Shown: positions 11,195 through 24,496, counted from the stretch's first letter. The stretch is DNA of 64,000 nt from Melaminivora suipulveris (GCF_003008575.1 NZ_CP027667.1:3186001-3250000); one strand, 5' to 3'. Made by a program: numbers and translations. The notes: generated by a model from the sequence alone, not told the origin.

Positions 11195-11380
11195 CCCCCC
11201 GCAGGCGCTTACGCGCCTTCCCCCCGCTCTCGCAGCGCGATGCGCTGCGGGCAAGGGGACGACGCCAGTGGCCTGGCTTTAGCCAGATCCACGGCGTCCG
11301 CTGGTGCGGCCTGCTCCGCGGCCATTTGATCGGCGGCGGTAGCGGGTGCATTGAGGTCCATGGTTCCACAGAGATTAGAG
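11195..11380 (+). repeat. Intergenic hairpin-rich REP-like element between infB and rbfA
   Basis: This 186-bp gap holds several short inverted repeats, among them CGCAGCGC/GCGCTGCG near 11233-11251 and GCCAG/CTGGC near 11263-11276, and a CACGGCGTCCGCTGG segment. It has no plausible coding frame of its own and resembles the GC-rich extragenic palindromic blocks common in Comamonadaceae genomes; that comparison is from memory. It separates rbfA-truB-typA from infB inside an otherwise tight operon. Confidence 0.45.
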
Positions 11381-11758
11381 ATGGCGGCAAAGAAATCTTC
11401 CACGCCCAACCGCAGCTTCAAGGTCGCGGATCAGATCCAGCGCGATCTGACCGAGCTGATCCGCGAGTTGAAGGACCCGCGCATCGGCATGGTCACGCTG
11501 CAGGGCGTCGAGGTGACGCCCGACTATGCGCACGCCAAGGTGTTCTTCAGCGTGCTGGTGGGCGACGCCCAGGCGACGCAGGAAGCCTTGAGCCAGGCCG
11601 CGGGCTTTTTGCGCAATGGCCTGTTCAAGCGCCTGCACATCCACACCGTGCCCACGCTGCACTTCGTGTTCGACCGCACGCCCGAGCGCGCGTCCGACAT
11701 GAACGCGCTGATCGCGCGTGCCGTGGCCTCGCGCTCCAAGGACGACGACGGGCAATGA
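11381..11758 (+). CDS. rbfA: 30S ribosome-binding factor RbfA
   Basis: RbfA helps 16S rRNA 5'-end processing and cold adaptation. The 125-residue protein has the family's KH-like fold: [40 protein letters not shown], and a C-terminal segment [14 protein letters not shown]. The ATG at 11381 directly precedes the conserved N-terminus. Its stop overlaps the ATG of truB, as in many bacteria. Confidence 0.96.
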   Translation: MAAKKSSTPNRSFKVADQIQRDLTELIRELKDPRIGMVTLQGVEVTPDYAHAKVFFSVLVGDAQATQEALSQAAGFLRNGLFKRLHIHTVPTLHFVFDRTPERASDMNALIARAVASRSKDDDGQ

Positions 11759-12795
11759 CCACGCGCGCTCCCCGCATCCGGGTGCAGCGGCGCCCGGTGC
11801 ACGGAGTGCTGCTGCTGGACAAGCCCCTGGGCCTGTCCTCCAACGACGCCTTGCAAAAGGTCAAGTGGCTGCTGCGCGCCGAGAAGGCCGGGCATACCGG
11901 CACGCTCGACCCGCTGGCCACCGGCGTGCTGCCGCTGTGCTTTGGCGCGGCGACCAAGTTCAGCGCGCTGCAGCTGGATGCGCCCAAGACCTACGAGGCC
12001 GTCGCTCTGCTGGGCACCACCACCAGCACGGGTGATGCCGAGGGTGAGGTGCTGCAGCAGCGCGCCGTGGATCCGGCCCAGCTCACGCCCGAGCGGCTGG
12101 CGGCCGTGCAGGCGCAATTCACCGGCCGCATCCAACAGGTGCCGCCGATGCACAGCGCGCTCAAGAAGGACGGCCGCGCGCTGTACGAGTACGCCCGCGC
12201 CGGCGTCGAGATCGAGCGGCCGGCGCGCGACATCGAGATTTTTGAGTTGAATCTGGCCTTGGTCGGCGTGGATCAAGCGCGTCTAGCTATAAAAATAGTA
12301 GTGAAATGCAGCAAGGGCACCTATATCCGTACCCTGGGCGAGGACATCGGCGCGGCGCTGGGTTGCGGCGCGCACCTGAGCTTTCTGCGTCGCACCGACA
12401 CCGGCGGGCTGGGCGTCGATCGCTGCATCACCCTGCAGGCGCTGGAAGCGCTGGATGAAGACGCGCGCCTGGCGCACGTGCAGCCCGTCGACGCGCTGCT
12501 CGCCGGCCATCAGGCCATCACGCTGGACGAGCACGAGGCCGGCCGCTTCCTGTCGGGTCTGCGCCGGCGCGGGCATGGGCCCGATGCGCCCGCCGTCGCC
12601 GTCTACGGCCAGCAGCCGCGCGCGCTGCTGGGCGTGGGCCATGTGCGCGCCGGCGAGCTGATTCCCGACCGGCTGCTCAGCCCGCTGGAAATCCAGCAAA
12701 TCCTGCTCGGCGTGCCTACAGGCGCGAACGCATCCCCCTCCAAGACACAAGACACCGCTTGCGAGCACGCAGGCACAAGCAAGGCAACGCCATGA
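11755..12795 (+). CDS. truB: tRNA pseudouridine(55) synthase TruB
   Basis: TruB makes pseudouridine 55 in the T-loop of tRNAs. The 346-residue protein shows [14 protein letters not shown], the catalytic aspartate in [12 protein letters not shown] and [15 protein letters not shown]. Start and stop overlap rbfA and typA by ATGA, so translation is probably coupled. Between the strand ending in IFE and VKCSKG, residues 163-182 are encoded by a copy of the dispersed 58-bp element (12241-12301), making this hairpin about four residues longer than in E. coli TruB. The C-terminal domain is normal, so the enzyme is probably active. Confidence 0.96.
   Translation: MTTRAPRIRVQRRPVHGVLLLDKPLGLSSNDALQKVKWLLRAEKAGHTGTLDPLATGVLPLCFGAATKFSALQLDAPKTYEAVALLGTTTSTGDAEGEVLQQRAVDPAQLTPERLAAVQAQFTGRIQQVPPMHSALKKDGRALYEYARAGVEIERPARDIEIFELNLALVGVDQARLAIKIVVKCSKGTYIRTLGEDIGAALGCGAHLSFLRRTDTGGLGVDRCITLQALEALDEDARLAHVQPVDALLAGHQAITLDEHEAGRFLSGLRRRGHGPDAPAVAVYGQQPRALLGVGHVRAGELIPDRLLSPLEIQQILLGVPTGANASPSKTQDTACEHAGTSKATP
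12241..12301 (-). repeat. Dispersed 58-bp element, copy 1 (in frame in truB)
   Basis: Read on the minus strand this copy starts with the AT-rich CTATTTTTATAGCT end and finishes with GCCGACCAAGGCCAGATT. It lies wholly within truB, in frame, encoding the residues [20 protein letters not shown]. Orientation and codon phase are the same as in the rlmD copy. Confidence 0.7.
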
Positions 12796-14621
12796 GCAAA
12801 CAAATCCGCAACATCGCCATCATCGCCCACGTGGACCACGGCAAGACCACCATGGTCGACCAGCTGCTGCGCCAGTCCGGCACCTTCGCCGCGCACGAAA
12901 AAGTCGTGGACACGGTGATGGACAACAACGCCATCGAACGCGAGCGCGGCATCACCATCCTGGCCAAGAACTGCGCCGCCTCGTGGAAGGGCACGCACAT
13001 CAACATCCTGGACACGCCCGGCCACGCGGACTTCGGCGGGGAGGTCGAGCGCGCGCTGTCCATGGTCGATGGCGTGGTGCTGCTCATCGACGCGCAGGAA
13101 GGCCCCATGCCGCAGACGCGCTTCGTGACCAAGAAGGCGCTGGCGCTGGGCCTCAAACCCATCGTCGTCGTCAACAAGGTGGACAAGCCGGGCGCCAATC
13201 CCGACAAGGTGGTCAATGCCGCGTTCGATTTGTTCGACAAGCTGGGCGCGACCGACGAGCAGCTGGACTTCCCCGTGGTTTACGCCTCGGGCATCAACGG
13301 CTGGAGCTCGCTGGAGCAGGGCCAACCGGGCGAGCAGTGGGGCCCAGACATGTCGGCGCTGTTCGACACCATCCTGAGTCACGTGCCCGTGGCCGGCGGC
13401 GACGCGGCCGCGCCGCTGCAGCTGCAGATCTCGGCGCTGGATTACTCCACCTTCGTTGGCCGCATCGGCGTGGGCCGTATCAACGCGGGCGTGCTGCGCG
13501 CCGGCCAGGACGTGCTGGTCATGCATGGCGTGGATGGCGATAGCTACAAGGGCCGCGTGAACCAGATTCACCAGTTCCAGGGCCTGGACCGGGTGCAGGT
13601 CAGCGAGGCCGGCCCCGGCGAGATCGTGCTCATCAACGGCATCGAGAACGTTGGTATCGGCGAGACCATCACCGATCCGGCCAAGCCCAATCCGCTGCCT
13701 ATGCTCAAGATCGACGAGCCGACCCTGACCATGAACCTCGGCGTCAACACCTCGCCGCTGGCCGGGCGCGAGGGCAAATTCGTCACCAGCCGCCAGATCT
13801 GGGACCGGCTGCAAAAGGAGCTGCGCTCCAACGTCGCGCTGCGCGTGAAGGAAACCGCCGAAGACGGCGTGTTCGAGCTCGCCGGCCGGGGTGAGCTGCA
13901 TCTGACCATCCTGCTGGAGGAGATGCGCCGCGAGGGCTATGAGATGGCCGTCGGCAAGCCCCGCGTGGTCTTCAAGGAGATCGACGGCGAGCGCTGCGAG
14001 CCGATCGAACTGGTCACGGCCGACATCGAGGAAGGCCACCAGGGCGGCGTGATGCAGGCGCTGGGCGAGCGTAAGGGCGAGCTGGTGAACATGGAGTCTG
14101 ACGGACGCGGGCGCGTGCGGCTGGAATACCGCATCCCGGCGCGCGGCCTGATCGGCTTCACCAACGAATTCCTGAACCTGACGCGCGGCTCGGGCCTGAT
14201 CTCCAACATCTTCGACGGCTACGAGCCGCACAGGGGCGACATCGGCGGGCGCAAGAACGGCGTGCTGATCTCGATGGACGACGGTGAAATCTTCACCTAC
14301 GCGCTGGGCAAGCTGGACGACCGGGGCCGCATGTTCGTGCGTGCCAACGACCCGGTGTACGAGGGCATGATCGTCGGTGTGCACAACCGCGACAACGACC
14401 TGGTGGTGAATGCCACGCGCACCAAGCAGCTGACCAACTTCCGCGTCAGCGGCAAGGAGGACGCCATCAAGGTCACGCCGCCCATCGACCTGACGCTGGA
14501 GTACGGCGTCGAATTCATCGAAGACGACGAACTGGTCGAGATCACGCCCAAGAGCATCCGCCTGCGCAAGCGCCACCTGAAGGAACACGAGAGGAAGCGC
14601 GCCAGCCGCGAAAGCGCCTGA
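12792..14621 (+). CDS. typA: Ribosome-associated GTPase TypA/BipA
   Basis: TypA is a translational GTPase involved in late 50S assembly and stress adaptation. The 609-residue protein has AHVDHGKTT near residue 12, [30 protein letters not shown] and the C-terminal region typical of BipA ([11 protein letters not shown] and [14 protein letters not shown]). It overlaps truB by ATGA. It is the last gene of the run that begins at rimP; a transporter follows after 56 bp. Confidence 0.97.
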   Translation: MSKQIRNIAIIAHVDHGKTTMVDQLLRQSGTFAAHEKVVDTVMDNNAIERERGITILAKNCAASWKGTHINILDTPGHADFGGEVERALSMVDGVVLLIDAQEGPMPQTRFVTKKALALGLKPIVVVNKVDKPGANPDKVVNAAFDLFDKLGATDEQLDFPVVYASGINGWSSLEQGQPGEQWGPDMSALFDTILSHVPVAGGDAAAPLQLQISALDYSTFVGRIGVGRINAGVLRAGQDVLVMHGVDGDSYKGRVNQIHQFQGLDRVQVSEAGPGEIVLINGIENVGIGETITDPAKPNPLPMLKIDEPTLTMNLGVNTSPLAGREGKFVTSRQIWDRLQKELRSNVALRVKETAEDGVFELAGRGELHLTILLEEMRREGYEMAVGKPRVVFKEIDGERCEPIELVTADIEEGHQGGVMQALGERKGELVNMESDGRGRVRLEYRIPARGLIGFTNEFLNLTRGSGLISNIFDGYEPHRGDIGGRKNGVLISMDDGEIFTYALGKLDDRGRMFVRANDPVYEGMIVGVHNRDNDLVVNATRTKQLTNFRVSGKEDAIKVTPPIDLTLEYGVEFIEDDELVEITPKSIRLRKRHLKEHERKRASRESA

Positions 14622-14677
14622 GCGTCGCACACCCGCCATGAGAGCGCCCAGCCAGCGCGCCCGACGAGGAGACTGAC

Positions 14678-15589
14678 GTGACCGCTGCTGCTGCCCTGGC
14701 CTCGCCCGCCGCGCCCAGCCTTACGCACGGCCGTGCCGTATGGCTGATGGCCGCGGCGGCGCTGATGTGGTCCATCGCCGGCGTGGTCACGCGGCACCTG
14801 GAGCAGGCGCGCAGTTTCGAGGTCACCTTCTGGCGCAGCTTCTTCATGCTGCTGTCGTTGCTGGTCATCCTGCCCGCCCTGCGCGGGCGTGCGGCGTTCG
14901 TGCCGCTGGTGCGCGGCGGCGCACCGCTGTGGCTGTCGGGCGTGTGCTGGAGTGTCATGTTCACCGCCTTCATGGTGGCCATCACGCTGATGCCGGTGGC
15001 CAACGTGCTGGTGACCATGGCGGCCGGGCCGCTGCTCACCGCGCTGGTGGCACGGGTGTTCATCGGCCACCGCATCGCCCCGCGCACCTGGAGCGCCATC
15101 GCCGCGGCCGGCGTCGGCATCGTCTGGATGTATGGCTCGCAGGTGGCGCAGCTCTCGCCCGTTGGGCTGGCGGTGGCGCTGTGCATCCCGGTGGCGGCCG
15201 CCATCAACTGGACCGTGGTGCAGCGCGCGCAGACGCAGGGTCTGGCGGTCTACCTGGTGCCAGCGGTGTTCATCGGCGCGGCCCTGTCGTGCATGGCAAC
15301 GCTGCCCTGGGCGCTGCCTTTCGCCGCGTCCGGGCGCGACCTCGCACTGCTGGCGCTGCTGGGCCTGGTGCAACTGGCCATTCCCTGCGTGCTGGTCGTC
15401 CATTGCGGCCGCGTGCTCAAGGCGCCGGAGATCGCGCTGCTGGGCCTGCTGGAGGTCATCTTCGGCATCCTGCTGGCCTGGGTCGGCGCGGGCGAACGCC
15501 CGGCGCCGGCCGTGCTCATGGGCGGCGCCCTGGTCATCGCCGCACTGGTTTTCAACGAACTGCTTGGATGGAAGGAGCAATCAACATGA
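14678..15589 (+). CDS. EamA/DMT-family transporter
   Basis: A membrane protein of 303 residues with ten predicted hydrophobic segments and two EamA repeats, the first opening with MAAAALMWSIAGVVTRHL. It begins with GTG, preceded by a GAGGAGA ribosome site. Substrate is unknown; DMT carriers export or import metabolites such as amino acids. Its stop overlaps the start of the next gene by ATGA, so it is translationally coupled to the hydroxyisobutyryl-CoA hydrolase-like enzyme. Confidence 0.85.
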   Translation: MTAAAALASPAAPSLTHGRAVWLMAAAALMWSIAGVVTRHLEQARSFEVTFWRSFFMLLSLLVILPALRGRAAFVPLVRGGAPLWLSGVCWSVMFTAFMVAITLMPVANVLVTMAAGPLLTALVARVFIGHRIAPRTWSAIAAAGVGIVWMYGSQVAQLSPVGLAVALCIPVAAAINWTVVQRAQTQGLAVYLVPAVFIGAALSCMATLPWALPFAASGRDLALLALLGLVQLAIPCVLVVHCGRVLKAPEIALLGLLEVIFGILLAWVGAGERPAPAVLMGGALVIAALVFNELLGWKEQST

Positions 15590-16680
15590 CGGACAAGAAC
15601 AAGAGTGACATCGTGGTCGAGGTGCGCGGGCAGGTCGGCTGCATCACGCTGAACCGTCCCAAGGCGCTCAATGCCCTGTCCCTGGCCATGGTGCGTGACC
15701 TGATGGCCGCACTGCTGGCGTGGCAGCACGACGACAAGGTGCTGGCCGTGGCCATCCGTGGAAATGGCCGCGAGGGGGCCTTCGGCGCGTTCTGCGCGGG
15801 CGGCGACATCCGCTTTTTGCACGCCGCCGGCACCAGCGGCAACCCGCAGCTGGAGGACTTCTTCACCGAGGAGTACGCCCTCAACCACCTGATCCACACC
15901 TTCGGCAAGCCCTACATCGCCTTCATGGACGGCATCGTCATGGGCGGCGGCATGGGCATCAGCCAGGGCGGCAGCCTGCGCATCGTCACCGAGCGCACCA
16001 AGATGGCCATGCCCGAGACCATCATCGGCCTGTTCCCCGACGTGGGGGGCGGCTGGTTCCTGTCGCGCTGCCCAGGGCGCGTGGGCGAATGGCTGGCGCT
16101 GACCGGCGAGACCATAGCCGCAGCCGATGCCATCGCCTTCAAGCTTGCCGACGGCTACCTGCCCTCGGACCAGCAGGCGGCAGTGTGGGACGCCCTGGGC
16201 GGCCAGCAGTTCGCGAGCGGCCAGGTCGTCCAGGACTTTGTTGCTAGCAAACTCGTAGCTGCCGGCGCAACAAGCGCGCCGACTGAAGCCCAAATTGACC
16301 CATATTTCGCTTTGCCCAACGCCACGGCCATCGTGCAGGCGCTGGAGGCCGCGAGCGGCGAATGGGAGCGCGCCACCGCTGCCATGCTGCGCAAGCGCTC
16401 GCCGCTGATGCTGCACGTGGTGCTGGAGCAGATCCGCCGCGCGCGCGATATGTCACTGGCCGAGGACCTGCGCATGGAACGCGACATGGTGCGCCACTGC
16501 TTTTACCTGCGCCCCGGTGCGAGCGAGACCATCGAGGGCATCCGCGCCCTGGCCGTGGACAAGGACCATGCGCCGAAGTGGAACCCCGCGCGCGTGGAAG
16601 ACGTTCCGGCCGAGCTGGTGCAGGCCTTCTTTGACAGCCCTTGGCCGGCCTGGGCGCACCCGCTGGTGGCGCTGAACTGA
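15586..16680 (+). CDS. 3-hydroxyisobutyryl-CoA hydrolase-like enoyl-CoA hydratase/isomerase
   Basis: Crotonase-superfamily enzyme of 364 residues. The oxyanion-hole and active-site pattern FCAGGDIR, MGGGMGISQGG, TERTKMAMPETIIGLFPDVGGGWFLSR and GEWLALTG matches 3-hydroxyisobutyryl-CoA hydrolase of valine breakdown. Residues 219-240 (VASKLVAAGATSAPTEAQID) coincide with an in-frame copy of the dispersed 58-bp element. A GGAGCAA ribosome site precedes the ATG, and a bidirectional terminator follows. A general short-chain enoyl-CoA hydratase is the alternative. Confidence 0.85.
   Translation: MTDKNKSDIVVEVRGQVGCITLNRPKALNALSLAMVRDLMAALLAWQHDDKVLAVAIRGNGREGAFGAFCAGGDIRFLHAAGTSGNPQLEDFFTEEYALNHLIHTFGKPYIAFMDGIVMGGGMGISQGGSLRIVTERTKMAMPETIIGLFPDVGGGWFLSRCPGRVGEWLALTGETIAAADAIAFKLADGYLPSDQQAAVWDALGGQQFASGQVVQDFVASKLVAAGATSAPTEAQIDPYFALPNATAIVQALEAASGEWERATAAMLRKRSPLMLHVVLEQIRRARDMSLAEDLRMERDMVRHCFYLRPGASETIEGIRALAVDKDHAPKWNPARVEDVPAELVQAFFDSPWPAWAHPLVALN
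16240..16302 (+). repeat. Dispersed 58-bp element, copy 2 (in frame in hydrolase gene)
   Basis: The copy reads forward on the plus strand: GTAGCTGCCGGCGCAA, then GCGCCGACTGAAGCCCAAATTGAC. It is in frame in the hydroxyisobutyryl-CoA hydrolase gene and, unlike the truB and rlmD copies, is translated in the opposite sense of the element. Confidence 0.65.
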
Positions 16681-16696
16681 TCTGAAAGCCCAAAAG

Positions 16697-16737
16697 AAAA
16701 ACGCCATGCGGCTGGCTTGCCGCGCGGCGTTTTTTTT
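16697..16737. terminator. Bidirectional intrinsic terminator
   Basis: AAAACGCC (16698-16705) pairs with GGCGTTTT (16726-16733), with an inner GCGGC/GCCGC stem; an A run lies on one side and a T run on the other. It can serve both the plus-strand hydrolase gene and the minus-strand lipoprotein gene that converge here. Confidence 0.85.
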
Positions 16738-16755
16738 AGGGGTCAGGCAGGGACT

Positions 16756-17154
16756 TCAGGGCCGCACGGTCTTCCAGTTGCCGCCCACGCCTTCGCCGGC
16801 CATGTCGCCGGACTTGGCATCGCGCACGAAGTAGTACAGCGGCTGGCCCTTATAGGCCCACTGGCGCGTGCCGTCCGCGCGCGTGATGATGGTGTAGTCG
16901 CCCATGGCCTTGGCGCTGGGCGCCACGGCCAGCGGCGGCCAGTTGGTGGCGCACTGGTCGTTGCAGGTGGACATGCCGCTGCTGTCCTTGGCGTAGACGT
17001 ACAGCGTATTGCCGTTGGGGCCGATCAGGCGCCCGTCGGCAGCGCGGGTCGGCATGTCGGGTGCGTTGGCGCCGCTGCGGTTGTGCGAGAACGGACCGCT
17101 GGCGCAGCCGGCCAGCAGTGCGCCGGCCATCAGGACGGTGGCGAGGACTTTCAT
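16756..17154 (-). CDS. Secreted-repeat (COG4315-type) lipoprotein
   Basis: A 132-residue predicted lipoprotein with lipobox LLAGC at about residues 13-17. The rest carries the short repeat typical of this family: NGNTLYVYAKDSSGMSTCNDQCATNWPP and later RQWAYKGQPLYYFVRD. It would be anchored in the outer membrane or periplasm. Function of the family is not established. A GGAGCG site precedes the ATG; the gene is single and converges on the terminator at 16697. Confidence 0.85.
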   Translation of the reverse strand: MKVLATVLMAGALLAGCASGPFSHNRSGANAPDMPTRAADGRLIGPNGNTLYVYAKDSSGMSTCNDQCATNWPPLAVAPSAKAMGDYTIITRADGTRQWAYKGQPLYYFVRDAKSGDMAGEGVGGNWKTVRP

Positions 17155-17274
17155 GGAACGCTCCTGGGTGGTTGCTGAACCGGGCCAGTGTAGGAGCGCA
17201 TTTTTCTGGAGCCGTGTCGGAAGAAAGGCCGTCTGCCGGGCAGCGCGGCTGCCATGGTGGCCGGCGGCTCTGCT

Positions 17275-17748
17275 TCAGCGGTGGCGGCTCTTCATGGCGC
17301 GCTCGACCTCGCGCTTGCCCTCGCGCTCCTTGATGGTGTCGCGCTTGTCGTGCTCGGCCTTGCCTTTGGCCAGGGCGATCTCGCACTTGGCACGGCCTTC
17401 CTTCCAGTACAGCTTGAGGGGCACCAGCGTATAGCCCTTTTGCTCGACCTTGCCGATCAGGCGGCGGATCTCGTCCTTGTGCATCAAGAGCTTCTTGAAG
17501 CGCGCGGCGTCGGGGTTCACGTGCGTGGAGGCCGTGCGCAGCGGGTTGATCTGGCAGCCCAGCAGGAACAGCTCGCCGTTCTTGACGACCACATAGCCGT
17601 CGGTCAGCTGCGCCTTGCCTTCGCGCAGCGCCTTGACCTCCCAGCCGTGCAGCACCATGCCGGCCTCGTGGCGCTCCTCGAAGAAATAGTTGAAGGCCGC
17701 CTTTTTGTTGTCGGCGATGCGCGGGTTGGGGTCGGGTTTCTTGGCCAT
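17275..17748 (-). CDS. smpB: SsrA-binding protein SmpB
   Basis: SmpB brings tmRNA to stalled ribosomes for trans-translation. The 157-residue protein shows [41 protein letters not shown] and the basic C-terminal tail that enters the mRNA channel. It is divergent from ratA, an order seen in many beta- and gammaproteobacteria. No tmRNA gene is visible in the window. Confidence 0.97.
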   Translation of the reverse strand: MAKKPDPNPRIADNKKAAFNYFFEERHEAGMVLHGWEVKALREGKAQLTDGYVVVKNGELFLLGCQINPLRTASTHVNPDAARFKKLLMHKDEIRRLIGKVEQKGYTLVPLKLYWKEGRAKCEIALAKGKAEHDKRDTIKEREGKREVERAMKSRHR

Positions 17749-17855
17749 GGAACAGTAGATGAGGCGCAGACCGGGAGATGCAAACGCCTTCCCTACAATC
17801 CCTGTCGTCTCGCGCCGTCGATTCTAGGGGGCGTGTCCGTGCACACTGCCTTTCC

Positions 17856-18288
17856 ATGAAAACCGTCAACAAATCCGTCGCCATCTGGTACAGCCCCGAG
17901 GAAATGTTCGCCCTGGTCACCGACGTGGCGCGCTATCCGCAGTTCCTGCCCTGGTGCGACCACGCGCGGGTGCTCACCGAGGACGAGCAGGGCATGACGG
18001 CCGAGGTCGGCATCGCCCTTGGCGGCATCAAGAAGGCCTTTGTCACGCGCAACACGCACGAGGCCGGGCGGCGCGTGAAAATGGAACTGGTCGAAGGACC
18101 TTTCTCGCAGCTCGATGGCGACTGGCAATTTCACCCCGTGGGCGACGGCAGCGAGCGCGCCTGCCGCGTCGAGTTGACCCTGCGCTACGGTTTTGACAGC
18201 CGCGCCCTGGCGGCGCTGGTGGGCCCGGTGTTCGACCGCATCGCCGCCACGCTGGTCGATGCGTTCATCAAGCGCGCCGAGCAGGTCT

Positions 18289-18296
<8 letters not shown>
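17856..18296 (+). CDS. ratA: RatA family START-like protein (ribosome association / CoQ-binding)
   Basis: A 146-residue START-domain protein with the pattern IWYSPEEMFALVTDVARYPQFLPWC near the N-terminus and a C-terminal helix VDAFIKRAEQVYG. E. coli RatA was described as a toxin that blocks 70S assembly, while the same family includes coenzyme Q-binding COQ10 proteins; the sequence does not separate these roles. Its stop lies within the start of rnfH, and smpB diverges upstream, the standard arrangement. Confidence 0.9.
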
Positions 18297-20752
<2,456 letters not shown>

Positions 20753-20792
20753 ACCTCGCGCCGAGCCGCGTCACTCAAGGAGCCCATCGACC

Positions 20793-21263
20793 ATGCAACT
20801 AGCCGAAGCCCTGCTGATCCGCGCGGATCAGAACAAGAAAATCCTGTCGCTGCGCGCGCGCATTGCGCACAACGCGCTGGCGCAGGAGGGCGACGCCCCG
20901 CAGGAAGACGTGGCAGCGCTCTTGGCCGAGTGCTTTGCCGTGATCGAGCAGCAGCGCGTGCTGGTGCAACGCATCAATGCCGCCAACGCCAGCGCCCGGC
21001 TGCCCGATGGCCGGCTGCTGGCGCAGGTGCTGGGAGAGCGCGACGCGCTTGCGCAGCGCCACGCGGTGCTGACGCAGGCCGTGGAGGCCACGCGCAAGGA
21101 CGCTGACCGCTACTCGATGCGCGAGATCAAATGGGTGCCGCAACTCGATGTGGCGGCCACGCAAAAGCAGATCGAGGACCTGGCGCGGCAGCTGCGCGAG
21201 CTCAACGTGCGGCTGCAGGAGGCGAACTGGCAAGTCAGCCTGCCGGACCTCGAGATACTATGA
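20793..21263 (+). CDS. DIP1984 family (septicolysin-like) protein
   Basis: A 156-residue, mostly helical, charged protein beginning MQLAEALLIRADQNKKI and containing RYSMREIKWVPQLDV, which fit the DIP1984/septicolysin family of unknown function. It is probably soluble and coiled. An AAGGAGCC ribosome site precedes the ATG. Its TGA stop is provided by the start of a dispersed 58-bp element, so the C-terminal residues may differ from relatives lacking the element. It lies between guaB and guaA. Confidence 0.7.
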   Translation: MQLAEALLIRADQNKKILSLRARIAHNALAQEGDAPQEDVAALLAECFAVIEQQRVLVQRINAANASARLPDGRLLAQVLGERDALAQRHAVLTQAVEATRKDADRYSMREIKWVPQLDVAATQKQIEDLARQLRELNVRLQEANWQVSLPDLEIL

Positions 21264-21315
21264 ATTTGATAGCTGAAACCCATTGAATGACGCCGACTGA
21301 CAGGCTATTTGACTG
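21257..21315 (+). repeat. Dispersed 58-bp element, copy 3 (gives stop codon)
   Basis: Forward copy with TTTGATAGCTGAAACC, then ACGCCGACTGACAGGC and TATTTGACTG. The ACTATGA at its left end contains the stop codon of the DIP1984-family gene. Confidence 0.75.
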
Positions 21316-21362
21316 AAAAATCGTTTTTTGGAGCGCACCGGGCGAGCACGAAGACCCCGGCT

Positions 21363-21395
21363 GGCCGCCAGGGGGTTGAACCAATGCTGGCGGCC
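21363..21395. repeat. Inverted repeat in the guaA leader region
   Basis: A perfect 9-bp stem, GGCCGCCAG (21363-21371) with CTGGCGGCC (21387-21395), loop 15. It lies in the 283-bp gap before guaA, between a dispersed element and a stretch of low information. No T run follows, so it is not a standard terminator. The rest of the gap shows no further gene. Confidence 0.4.
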
Positions 21396-21546
21396 GATCA
21401 GGCGCGAAGGGCAGCGCCACCCCGATGACCCATCAGCCCATCACCGCTGACCCCGCACCCTTCATCCGTCACCCCTCACCACCAGGTGCTGACGGTGCGC
21501 TCCTCCCCCTCAACCCAACGCCCATCCGGGCATTGCACCTGCCACC

Positions 21547-23163
<1,617 letters not shown>

Positions 23164-23308
23164 AACCAGGCTCTTCGGGGACTCCCGTGCGTTATCACAC
23201 GACTGCCGCCATGTGGTGATGCAAATAAAGGAATCTTAAAAAGAAAGCGGACTTGTTTGGAAGCCTGAAGCCCAGTTTTCATGAACCACGAGAGGAAGCA
23301 GGCTCAAC

Positions 23309-24211
23309 TTATTGTTTCTGCAGCAAAAGCCCCAGCGCTGCGGAGAGTTGCGAGTGGCGCCAGGCAAAACCCGCTTCTTGGGTACGCCGTGGCACCAGCC
23401 GCTGGCCGCCGAGCAGCAGCACCGACGTTTCGCCCAACGCCAGGCGCAGCGCCCAGGCGGGAGCTGGCAATGCGGCAGGGCGGTGCAAGGTGCGCGCCAG
23501 GGTCTGGGTGAAGTCGGCGTTGCGCACTGCCTCGGGCGCACAGCCGTTGTAAGGACCACTGCAGCTGTCGTGGCGCAACAGGTGGTCGATCAGGGCCACC
23601 TGGTCGTCCAGGTGTATCCACGGCATCCACTGCCGTCCGCTGCCCAGGCGCCCGCCCAGGCCCAGCCTGAAAGGCGGCAACAGCCGCGCCAGCATGCCCC
23701 CTTGCGGGGCCAGCACCGGCGCCGTCCGCAGCAGCGCCACACGCGTGCCCAACTGCCGGGCACGCTCGGCCTCTTGCTCCCAGGCCATGCACAGGCGGCT
23801 GCCGAAGTCGGCATCGCCCGGCGCGCTGTCTTCGGTCAGCCATTGCTCACCGCCATCGCCATACCAGCCCACGGCTGAGCCCGAGAGCAGCACCCGCGGT
23901 GGCGTGGCCTGCCGGCCCATCCAGTCCACCAGGGTGCGAGTCAAGTCCACGCGACTGCGCCACAGCAGGGTTCGCCGTGCGGCGGTCCACGGGCGGTCGG
24001 CGATGGGAGCGCCCGCCAGGTTGACCACGGCGTCCAACGGCGCACTGCCGTCCAGCGCTTGCAGCTGCGCAATGCCGCGCGCACCGCTGCACAGGGCGGA
24101 CACTTGCTGCGGATTGCGGCTCCAGACCCACAGTTCGTGGCCCTGGTGCTGCCAGTGGCGGCACAGGGCCTGGCCGATCAGGCCGGTGCCGCCGGTAAGC
24201 AGAATGCGCAT
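23309..24211 (-). CDS. TIGR01777 family NAD-dependent epimerase-like protein
   Basis: Extended-SDR protein of 300 residues: GGTGLIGQALCRHW at the N-terminus, VNLAGAPIADRPW and SGSAVGWYGDGG in the middle, and PWIHLDDQVALIDHLL, all typical of TIGR01777 (YfcH-like). Substrate unknown. The ATG at 24211 follows an AAAAGGAGC ribosome site; the upstream in-frame extension has none. It is the last gene of the minus-strand arm that begins at litR, a neighbourhood in which this family commonly occurs with photolyase and LitR genes. Confidence 0.85.
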   Translation of the reverse strand: MRILLTGGTGLIGQALCRHWQHQGHELWVWSRNPQQVSALCSGARGIAQLQALDGSAPLDAVVNLAGAPIADRPWTAARRTLLWRSRVDLTRTLVDWMGRQATPPRVLLSGSAVGWYGDGGEQWLTEDSAPGDADFGSRLCMAWEQEAERARQLGTRVALLRTAPVLAPQGGMLARLLPPFRLGLGGRLGSGRQWMPWIHLDDQVALIDHLLRHDSCSGPYNGCAPEAVRNADFTQTLARTLHRPAALPAPAWALRLALGETSVLLLGGQRLVPRRTQEAGFAWRHSQLSAALGLLLQKQ

Positions 24212-24242
24212 GGGTTGCTCCTTTTCAACGTTCCCGGATGCG

Positions 24243-24405
24243 CTACCAGGGCAGACGCTGGCCGCCGCAGGCCCAGAAGCCACCGCTGTCTTGCGGCTGC
24301 AGGCCGTTGATCACCGTCAGCAGGTCGCATGCAGCGTCGTGGTCCTGCAGTCGGGCGGCCACAGCACTCGCAGAGCTTCTGGGACAGATGCCGTTTGTAG
24401 TGCAT
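24243..24405 (-). pseudogene. Possible remnant of a DUF2256-type zinc-ribbon gene
   Basis: In the 285-bp gap between the epimerase and the lipocalin, the minus strand from ATG 24405 encodes MHYKRHLSQKLCECCGRP. The pattern K-x-HL-x2-K-x-C-x2-CGRP resembles the start of DUF2256 proteins, small zinc ribbons often found beside photolyase genes. The tryptophan-rich rest and the second cysteine pair of that family are missing, and no ribosome-binding site is seen. It may be a decayed gene, or chance. Confidence 0.3.
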
Positions 24406-24496
24406 GACTTACAAGGCATGAACCCACGGCGCATGGTGGTGCAACCGCAGGTCCCGCTTGATCCGGACGACGGCACAAGTCACGACGGCGATGCGC

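Noticed and set aside
8357..11254. A 965-codon open frame on the minus strand opposite infB
   Set aside because: It mirrors infB in the phase that stays open in GC-rich DNA, has a low-complexity His/Ala/Gly/Leu/Arg product, no ribosome site and no family resemblance.
21264..21546. A guanine or other riboswitch before guaA
   Set aside because: The gap contains a dispersed element and a simple hairpin; no conserved purine-aptamer core is visible, and the guaB leader is too short.
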